Assembly (NCBI GenBank): GCA_903970185.1 | Contig: CAJCIC010000100.1 | Coordinates: 1 to 43,554 of the forward strand | DNA: 43,554 bases | From: Gammaproteobacteria bacterium | Lineage (GTDB): Bacteria > Pseudomonadota > Gammaproteobacteria > Burkholderiales > Burkholderiaceae_D | Reading direction: 5' to 3' | Part shown: positions 37,990 through 43,554 of the stretch, piece by piece | How positions within the stretch are numbered: the first letter of the stretch is position 1 | Layout: each line of letters begins with the position of its first letter | Notes under the pieces: generated by a model | Database searches by the model: none | Told to the model about the DNA's origin: nothing | What the model saw: only the letters and a program-made list of their open reading frames with translations | Program-made: the position numbers and the translations under genes

Positions 37990-39228
37990 TCAAAAACTGC
38001 TTGCAAACCACTCCTTCATGCGCAGCAGGACATCGCGAATGCCGCCGCGCTGCTGCGCCACGCGGCGGCCGCGCTGGCGCTGCACGCGGGCCTCCTCGAG
38101 GAGCCCCATGGCCGTGGCAAAGCGCGGGCTGCGCACGACGTCAGACAGGCTGCCGCGATAATCCGGCACGCCAATGCGTGCCGGCTTGAGAAAAATGTCT
38201 TCGCCAAGCTCGACCATGCCCTGCATCAGGGCCGTGCCGCCGGTGAGCACGACGCCTGAGGAGAGCAGCTCTTCATAGCCCGACTCGCGCACGACCTGCT
38301 GCACGAGGGCGAAGAGCTCTTCCACGCGCGGCTCGATGACCGCGGCCAAGGCCTGGCGCGACAGACTGCGCGGGCCGCGATCGCCGATGCCTGGGACCTC
38401 GATCATGTCATCGGGATTGGCCAGCACCTGCTTGGCCATGCCAAAGGTCAGCTTGATGTCTTCGGCATCCGCGGTTGGCGTGCGCAGCGCCATGGCGATG
38501 TCGTTGGTGATCTGGTCGCCGGCGATCGGAATCACTGCGGTATGGCGAATGGCGCCGCCGGTAAAGATGGCAATGTCGGTGGTGCCGCCGCCAATATCGA
38601 CGAGCACGACGCCCAATTCCTTTTCGTCTTCGGTCAAGACAGCGAGGCTTGACGCCAGCGGCTGCAGGATCAGGTCCTGGACCTCGAGCCCGCAGCGTCG
38701 GACGCATTTGACGATGTTTTGCGCCGCGCTGACAGCGCCGGTGACTATATGCACCTTGACTTCGAGTCGCATGCCGCTCATGCCAAGCGGCTCGCGCACG
38801 TCTTCCTGGCCATCGACGATGAATTCCTGCGTCAGGACGTGCAGCATCTGCTGGTCGCCCGGGATGCTGACCGCCTTGGCCGTCTCGATCACGCGCGCGA
38901 CATCGGTAGCTGTGACTTCCTTGTCCTTGATGGCAACCATGCCGCTCGAATTGAAACTCTTGATGTGACTGCCGGCGATGCCGGTGAAGACATCGCGGAT
39001 CTTGCAGTCGGCCATCAGTTCTGCTTCTTCCAGCGCGCGCTGGATCGAATTGACGGTCGCCTCGATATTGACCACCACGCCTTTTTTCAGGCCGCGCGAC
39101 TCGTGCTGGCCCATGCCGATGACGTCGTAGCGACCATCGGGCTGCATTTCGGCGACCACCGCCACGACTTTGGACGTGCCAATGTCAAGGCCGACGATCA
39201 GATCCTTGTAGTCCTTGGTCATCAACAT
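37990..39228 (-). CDS. ftsA: Cell division protein FtsA
   Basis: Actin-like ATPase that tethers FtsZ to the membrane and recruits later divisome proteins. The 412 residues include phosphate 1 motif LIVGLDIGTSKVVAVVAE, the SHI/1C subdomain (about 85-165), phosphate 2 VVLVDIGGGTTDIAIF and the adenosine motif SSGVVLTGGTALMQG. The C-terminal amphipathic helix IRDVLLRMKEWFASSF is the membrane anchor. The start at 39228 has GAGGGTGA directly upstream; an internal ATG at 39222 is also possible. It lies 27 bp behind ftsQ. Confidence 0.98.
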   Translation of the reverse strand: MLMTKDYKDLIVGLDIGTSKVVAVVAEMQPDGRYDVIGMGQHESRGLKKGVVVNIEATVNSIQRALEEAELMADCKIRDVFTGIAGSHIKSFNSSGMVAIKDKEVTATDVARVIETAKAVSIPGDQQMLHVLTQEFIVDGQEDVREPLGMSGMRLEVKVHIVTGAVSAAQNIVKCVRRCGLEVQDLILQPLASSLAVLTEDEKELGVVLVDIGGGTTDIAIFTGGAIRHTAVIPIAGDQITNDIAMALRTPTADAEDIKLTFGMAKQVLANPDDMIEVPGIGDRGPRSLSRQALAAVIEPRVEELFALVQQVVRESGYEELLSSGVVLTGGTALMQGMVELGEDIFLKPARIGVPDYRGSLSDVVRSPRFATAMGLLEEARVQRQRGRRVAQQRGGIRDVLLRMKEWFASSF

Positions 39229-39255
39229 TCACCCTCGGTTGGCATGACAGAATCC

Positions 39256-40122
39256 TTAAGTCTTAAGCGCTGGTCGACGCGGCGCGGGTGGCGTCGGGTT
39301 GTGATCGGGACGCCCCGCTCTGACGGCGGCTTTGGTCTCGGGCGCAAGTCGCAGGTTCTCGGCGCGCAAGGCAAAGCCGTTCGGATAGCGCAGATCAATC
39401 AACGTCACGTGGGGCCACTTGGTTGTCACAACCGGATAGGTCGCAAGCATGCGATCGATGCGTTCATTAAGCGCATGCGCATCGGAATCGCGACCGAATT
39501 CGACCTGCAGCCCTTCTGTCGTGCCGTTATCAAGCCGTGCGCTCCACGAATAACGCGGTGACAGCGTCACTTCGAGCGGCTTTAGGCCGAGCTTGGCGAA
39601 ATCGTGCGAAAAGTCGACGTAATGCTGGAGCACCTCGCGCTGGCTGCCAGGAGGCCCGTTTAACTGGGGCAATTCGCCATCGGCCTGCGCTTCGGCGATA
39701 TTCGCGGTGAATGCCTCGCCATAGGGATTGACCAGCGCGTCGTCGTTCCACAGTGCGGCAACCTGCTGCTCCTCGATTGCAACCTCAATCGTGTTGGGCC
39801 ATTGCCTGCGCACGCGTGCATGCCGCACCCACGCCACCGATTCGAAGGCGTCGCGTATCTTCGGCAAACTGGCGGTAAAGAAGTTGCCGGTCACTCCAGG
39901 CAGGGCACTTGCACGAATGGAAGCGGCATTGACGTGCTTGAGCGGCACGCCGCCCTGCGCGGTGACGCGTATCGCCGTCAGCTTGAAATAGGGTCGGTGC
40001 ACCAGCCACGAGGCCAGCGCAAAAACGGCAATCGATGCCGCTAATGTCGTCAACAGGGCACTCACGGCATCCATCAGCATGACGCCGTCGGCCCGCTCGA
40101 TGCGCGCGCCAGAAAGGCTCAT
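39256..40122 (-). CDS. ftsQ: Cell division protein FtsQ
   Basis: Bitopic divisome protein that links FtsA/FtsK-side proteins with FtsL, FtsB and septal synthases. A short cytoplasmic N terminus is followed by a membrane segment near residues 15-42 (LLTTLAASIAVFALASWLV). A POTRA domain (about 47-115, FKLTAIRVTAQGGVPLKHVN) and the FtsQ beta domain (PRYSWSARLDNG, then VTLIDLRYPNGFALR) follow. The C terminus is a Pro/Arg-rich tail. The start codon overlaps the ddl stop in ATGA (40119-40122). Confidence 0.95.
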   Translation of the reverse strand: MSLSGARIERADGVMLMDAVSALLTTLAASIAVFALASWLVHRPYFKLTAIRVTAQGGVPLKHVNAASIRASALPGVTGNFFTASLPKIRDAFESVAWVRHARVRRQWPNTIEVAIEEQQVAALWNDDALVNPYGEAFTANIAEAQADGELPQLNGPPGSQREVLQHYVDFSHDFAKLGLKPLEVTLSPRYSWSARLDNGTTEGLQVEFGRDSDAHALNERIDRMLATYPVVTTKWPHVTLIDLRYPNGFALRAENLRLAPETKAAVRAGRPDHNPTPPAPRRPALKT

Positions 40123-41123
40123 TCGAGATCCCTTCCCGCGGGTGCCGGCTTGCCCGGGTCCTGATTGGGGCCAGCGACGCGCTTGATCTTGAGGCTTGCA
40201 CCGGCCAGGATTTCAAGACACAGATCCTCGTAACTCTGGCCCAGGGCTTTGGCGGCCATCGGCACGAGCGAATGGCCAGTCATGCCAGGCGAGGTGTTGA
40301 TCTCGAGCAGGAAGGGCCGGTTGTCAGAGCGCCTGAGCATGACGTCAACGCGGGCCCAACCCTCGCATCCAATCGCATGAAAGGCGTCAAGCGCAAGCCC
40401 TTGGACTTCGCTCGTCATGGCTTCGTCGACCTTTGCCGGCACGATGTACTGGGTGTCGTCGGTGAAATACTTGTTCTGGTAGTCGTAGTTTCCGGCGGGC
40501 GCGATGATCTCGATCAGCGGCAACGCCCGTGCCGCCGCTCCCGCGCCAAGCACGGCCACGGTCAGTTCGCGCCCCTCGATGAATTCCTCGGCCAACACGG
40601 TATCGTCGAACTGGCTGGCGAAGTCGAAGGCCCCCTGCACGTCGGAATAGCCGCGGCACTTCGAGACACCGAGCGTTGAGCCTTCATGCGGCGGCTTGAT
40701 AATCAGCGGCAGTCCCAACGTGTCTGGCACCTCGATCAGGCGCGAATGGCGGTCAAGGACAACATAGCGCGGCGTTGGCAGGCCGTGGCTTTGCCAGACG
40801 CGCTTGGTGAAGATCTTGTCCATGGCCACCGCCGAGGCCATGACACCGCTACCGGTATAGGGAATGCCCAGGACTTCAAGCGCACCCTGGATCGCCCCAT
40901 CCTCGCCAAAGCGCCCATGAAGCGCAATGAAAGCGGCATCGACAGCCTCGTGCCTGAGCGATTCGAGTGACTGCGTTGCCGGATCGAACGCAAACGCGTC
41001 AACGCCCTTTGAGCGCAGCGCCTTGAGCACGCCCGATCCGGACATGATCGAGATTTCGCGCTCGGCCGAAAGACCGCCAAAGATCACTGCAACTTTCTTG
41101 AAGGGCATCGAGGGGGAAGTCAT
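40119..41123 (-). CDS. ddl: D-alanine--D-alanine ligase
   Basis: ATP-grasp ligase that makes the D-Ala-D-Ala dipeptide used by MurF. The 334 residues have [19 protein letters not shown] at the N terminus, [20 protein letters not shown] with the next TGSGV, the ATP-grasp loop [13 protein letters not shown], and the metal-binding [15 protein letters not shown]. The C terminus carries about 20 extra residues. It is coupled to murC by one ATGA overlap (41120-41123) and to ftsQ by another. Position corresponds to ddlB of other proteobacteria. Confidence 0.97.
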   Translation of the reverse strand: MTSPSMPFKKVAVIFGGLSAEREISIMSGSGVLKALRSKGVDAFAFDPATQSLESLRHEAVDAAFIALHGRFGEDGAIQGALEVLGIPYTGSGVMASAVAMDKIFTKRVWQSHGLPTPRYVVLDRHSRLIEVPDTLGLPLIIKPPHEGSTLGVSKCRGYSDVQGAFDFASQFDDTVLAEEFIEGRELTVAVLGAGAAARALPLIEIIAPAGNYDYQNKYFTDDTQYIVPAKVDEAMTSEVQGLALDAFHAIGCEGWARVDVMLRRSDNRPFLLEINTSPGMTGHSLVPMAAKALGQSYEDLCLEILAGASLKIKRVAGPNQDPGKPAPAGRDLE

Positions 41124-42517
41124 CGCGTCAACTCCAGTAGCTTGCCCGACACACCGCCGATCGAGCCTGCGCCCATGGTGATCACGACGTCCTGATCACA
41201 GGCCAGGCCAAGGATGGTATTGGGCATGGCATCGATATCTTCGACAAACACCGGCTCGACGCGTCCGGCCACGCGAATCGCGCGCGCAAGCGCGCGCCCG
41301 TCGGCGGCCACGATGGGCAACTCGCCTGCGGGATAGACTTCGCCCAGAATCGCCACATCGGCTTGCGACAGGACGCGCACGAAGTCTTCGAAGAGATCGC
41401 GCGTGCGCGTATAGCGGTGCGGCTGGAACGCAAGCACGATGCGCCGATTGGGAAAAGCGCCGCGCGCGGCCTCAAGCGTGGCGGCCATTTCCACCGGATG
41501 GTGGCCATAGTCGTCAACCAGGGTGAACGTGCCGCCAGAGCGCGCCGGTATTTCGCCGTGGCGCTGGAAACGCCGGCCAACGCCCGTGAAGTGTGCAAGG
41601 GCGGCACCGATGGCGTCGTCAGACACGCCAAGCTCGGTGGCCACCGCAATCGCTGCAAGCGCGTTCTGGACGTTGTGCATGCCAGGCAGATTCAGCGTGA
41701 TGTCAAGCGCATCCATGCGCACGCCGTTTTGGCGCAGGACTTCAAAGCGCATGCGCCCGCCCTCGGCGCGGGCGTCGACGGCGCGCACGTTGGCATCGGC
41801 ATGAAAGCCGTAGGTCGTGACCGGCTTGGAGATGAAGGGCACGATCTCGCGCACCGTGACATCGTCAAGGCAGACCACGGCCGTGCCGTAAAACGGCAAG
41901 CGCTGGGTGAATTCGACGAAAGCCTGGCGCAGCCGCGCAAAGTCGTGCCCGTAGGTTTCCATGTGGTCGGCGTCAATGTTCGTGATCACCGCCATGACCG
42001 GCATGAGATTCAGGAACGACGCATCCGATTCGTCGGCTTCGACGACGATGAATTCACCCTGGCCAAGCTTGGCATTGGCACCTGCAGAATTCAGCTTGCC
42101 GCCGATCACAAACGTCGGATCAAACCCGCCTTGGGCCAAAACCGAAGCCACGAGGCTGGTGGTCGTGGTCTTGCCGTGCGTGCCGGCAATCGCGATGCCG
42201 CGCTTTAGCCGCATCAATTCGGCAAGCATCACCGCCCGTGGCACGATCGGGATGCGGCGAAGACGGGCGGCAACGACTTCCGGGTTGTCGGGGCGAACCG
42301 CGCTTGACGTGACGATGGCGTCCACGCCCGCCAGATGCTCGGGCGAATGCCCGAGCATGACCTTGACGCCAAGATCGAAGAGCCGCTGGGTTGCGGCGTT
42401 GGAGGCGAGGTCCGATCCGGAAACAGCGAATCCGAGATTGGCCAGGACTTCGGCGATGCCGCTCATGCCGGCGCCGCCGATGCCCACAAAATGAATGTTC
42501 TTGACCTTGTGCTTCAT
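41120..42517 (-). CDS. murC: UDP-N-acetylmuramate--L-alanine ligase
   Basis: Cytoplasmic Mur ligase that adds L-Ala to UDP-MurNAc. The 465 residues contain the N-terminal dinucleotide-like loop GIGGAGMSG at 12-20, the ATP loop GTHGKTTT at 112-119, [12 protein letters not shown], the central [12 protein letters not shown] motif and the C-terminal domain motif [12 protein letters not shown] followed by [10 protein letters not shown]. Its ATG overlaps the murG stop (42514-42517). murB is not between murC and ddl. Confidence 0.97.
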   Translation of the reverse strand: MKHKVKNIHFVGIGGAGMSGIAEVLANLGFAVSGSDLASNAATQRLFDLGVKVMLGHSPEHLAGVDAIVTSSAVRPDNPEVVAARLRRIPIVPRAVMLAELMRLKRGIAIAGTHGKTTTTSLVASVLAQGGFDPTFVIGGKLNSAGANAKLGQGEFIVVEADESDASFLNLMPVMAVITNIDADHMETYGHDFARLRQAFVEFTQRLPFYGTAVVCLDDVTVREIVPFISKPVTTYGFHADANVRAVDARAEGGRMRFEVLRQNGVRMDALDITLNLPGMHNVQNALAAIAVATELGVSDDAIGAALAHFTGVGRRFQRHGEIPARSGGTFTLVDDYGHHPVEMAATLEAARGAFPNRRIVLAFQPHRYTRTRDLFEDFVRVLSQADVAILGEVYPAGELPIVAADGRALARAIRVAGRVEPVFVEDIDAMPNTILGLACDQDVVITMGAGSIGGVSGKLLELTR

Positions 42518-43554
42518 GCGCTGACCTCGGCCGTGGCATTGCGCAAAATCTCGTTGACGACGGCATCCGTCGATGCACGCCGGCCAAGCGCGTAGGCCGC
42601 CGTCGCCATCGCCAGCAGGCGCTCGCGGGTGAGCGTTGACAACGCCAACGACAGGCTCGCTGCCGTCAATTGCGCCTGCTCGATGACAAGCGCAGCCCCG
42701 GACTTTTCCATGTAGCGGGCGTTGTCGATCTGGTGCGAGGTGGTCGATACCGACAGCGGCACCAGAATGCTGGCAAGGCCTGCAGCGGTCAGCTCGTTGA
42801 CCGTGATGGCGCCGGCGCGACAGATGATGACGTCAGCGCTTGCATAGGCTTTTGCGATGTCGTCGATGAAAGGCAGCGTGACCGCATCGATGCCCAGGGC
42901 GCGGTAGCGCTCGGCAAGCTGCGCGAGATGCGCAGCGCCGGCCTGATGAACGACGCCAGGACGGGCATCGGCGGGGAGCGCTGCGATCGCTTCGGGAACC
43001 ACCCGGTTCAAGACCGCAGCGCCAAGACTGCCGCCCACGACGAGGACTTGCAATGGCCCAGCACGGTCAGCCAGGCGCTGACGTGGCGGCGCAATGGCTT
43101 CGATTTCGCCGCGGATCGGTGCGCCAGTGAAGCGTTCATCGCTGCCCAGCTTGCGCGCCGGCGGCAGGCCGAACATGACGCATCGCGCAAACGGCGCAAG
43201 CATCCGGTTCGACAGCAAAAGCCTGGCATCGGCATTCATTAGCACGAGCGGCCTGCGCGCGAGTGCTGCAGCAAGGCCGCCTGGCACGGTGACGTATCCG
43301 CCCATGCCGAGCACGACACTGGGCCGCATGCTGCGAATCAGGCTGAAGCTGCGCGTCACGGCGCGAAACAGCTGGAAAAAGCCCGTGGCCGCGTGCTTGA
43401 CGCCCTTGCCGCGCATGCCGGAAAAGTTCACCGTGTCGAGCGTGAAGCCGGCATCGGGTACGAGCCGGTTTTCCATGCCCTGTGCGGTGCCCAGCCAGCG
43501 CACGGCCCATCCCTTGCGCTTCATGGCTTCGGCAAGCGCGAGTCCTGGCATGAT
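42514..43554 (-). CDS. murG: MurG glycosyltransferase, N terminus cut by the window
   Basis: Transfers GlcNAc from UDP-GlcNAc to lipid I to make lipid II on the inner face of the membrane. Present are [13 protein letters not shown], the [12 protein letters not shown] loop, [20 protein letters not shown], and the sugar-nucleotide site [23 protein letters not shown] ending in SVSTTSHQ. The first dozen or so residues, including the glycine-rich GGTGGH loop, lie beyond the right edge. The Met codon near 43551 is internal. The stop overlaps the murC start. Confidence 0.96.
   Translation of the reverse strand: MMPGLALAEAMKRKGWAVRWLGTAQGMENRLVPDAGFTLDTVNFSGMRGKGVKHAATGFFQLFRAVTRSFSLIRSMRPSVVLGMGGYVTVPGGLAAALARRPLVLMNADARLLLSNRMLAPFARCVMFGLPPARKLGSDERFTGAPIRGEIEAIAPPRQRLADRAGPLQVLVVGGSLGAAVLNRVVPEAIAALPADARPGVVHQAGAAHLAQLAERYRALGIDAVTLPFIDDIAKAYASADVIICRAGAITVNELTAAGLASILVPLSVSTTSHQIDNARYMEKSGAALVIEQAQLTAASLSLALSTLTRERLLAMATAAYALGRRASTDAVVNEILRNATAEVSA

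Overview
This window is a stretch of core chromosome from a betaproteobacterium. That placement rests on gene content and order, not on a database search. The runs rplU-rpmA-obgE-proB with CNP1-like and rppH, pilB-pilC-pilD-coaE-zapD-yacG, and murG-murC-ddl-ftsQ-ftsA-ftsZ ... lpxC with dciA, an M23 peptidase and secA are the arrangement I know from Burkholderiales and related betaproteobacteria. Base composition is GC-rich by eye and coding density is very high. There is no CRISPR array, integrase, transposase, phage gene or rRNA. One tRNA-Pro(CGG) is present.

Layout. 1-973: 3' part of ffh (+). 985-7452: a minus-strand series (lytic transglycosylase, proS, then proB, obgE, rpmA, rplU) interrupted by the plus-strand pair rppH and CNP1-like. 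7453-8925: rplU promoter, ispB, tRNA-Pro. 9154-11282: a SnoaL-like protein and a CNNM/CorC-type membrane protein diverging from a 359-bp spacer that holds a palindromic operator-like site and a tandem repeat. 11413-17673: type IV pilus genes pilB, pilC, an unrecognised membrane protein and pilD, followed by coaE, zapD and yacG. 17670-20738 (minus): argJ, an AAA+ ATPase and a Nudix-ThiE fusion. 20857-28263 (plus): an M16 protease, an oligopeptidase B-like protease and a two-gene ABC-2 exporter. 28281-33699: secA, an M23 endopeptidase, dciA (plus) and lpxC. 33854-43554 (minus): a secreted M1 aminopeptidase and the division/cell-wall cluster ftsZ, ftsA, ftsQ, ddl, murC and murG (murG is cut by the window edge).

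Functional themes. Envelope construction and division dominate: Mur ligase and Ddl steps, the FtsQ/A/Z divisome, ZapD, an M23 and an SLT peptidoglycan enzyme, LpxC for lipid A, and Ffh and SecA for protein export. The type IV pilus assembly ATPase, platform protein and prepilin peptidase sit in the middle. The murG-murC-ddl-ftsQ genes are joined by three successive ATGA overlaps.

I do not see a clearly new multi-gene system. The items most worth a second look are: a 19-codon reading frame with a strong Shine-Dalgarno sequence between ftsA and ftsZ; a near-perfect 20-bp palindrome next to a 12-bp tandem repeat upstream of the SnoaL-like/CorC pair; an unknown multi-pass membrane protein between pilC and pilD; a strand-inverted protease/exporter block between argJ and secA; a secreted M1 aminopeptidase between ftsZ and lpxC with two hairpins behind ftsZ; and convergent gene pairs whose stop codons abut or overlap.
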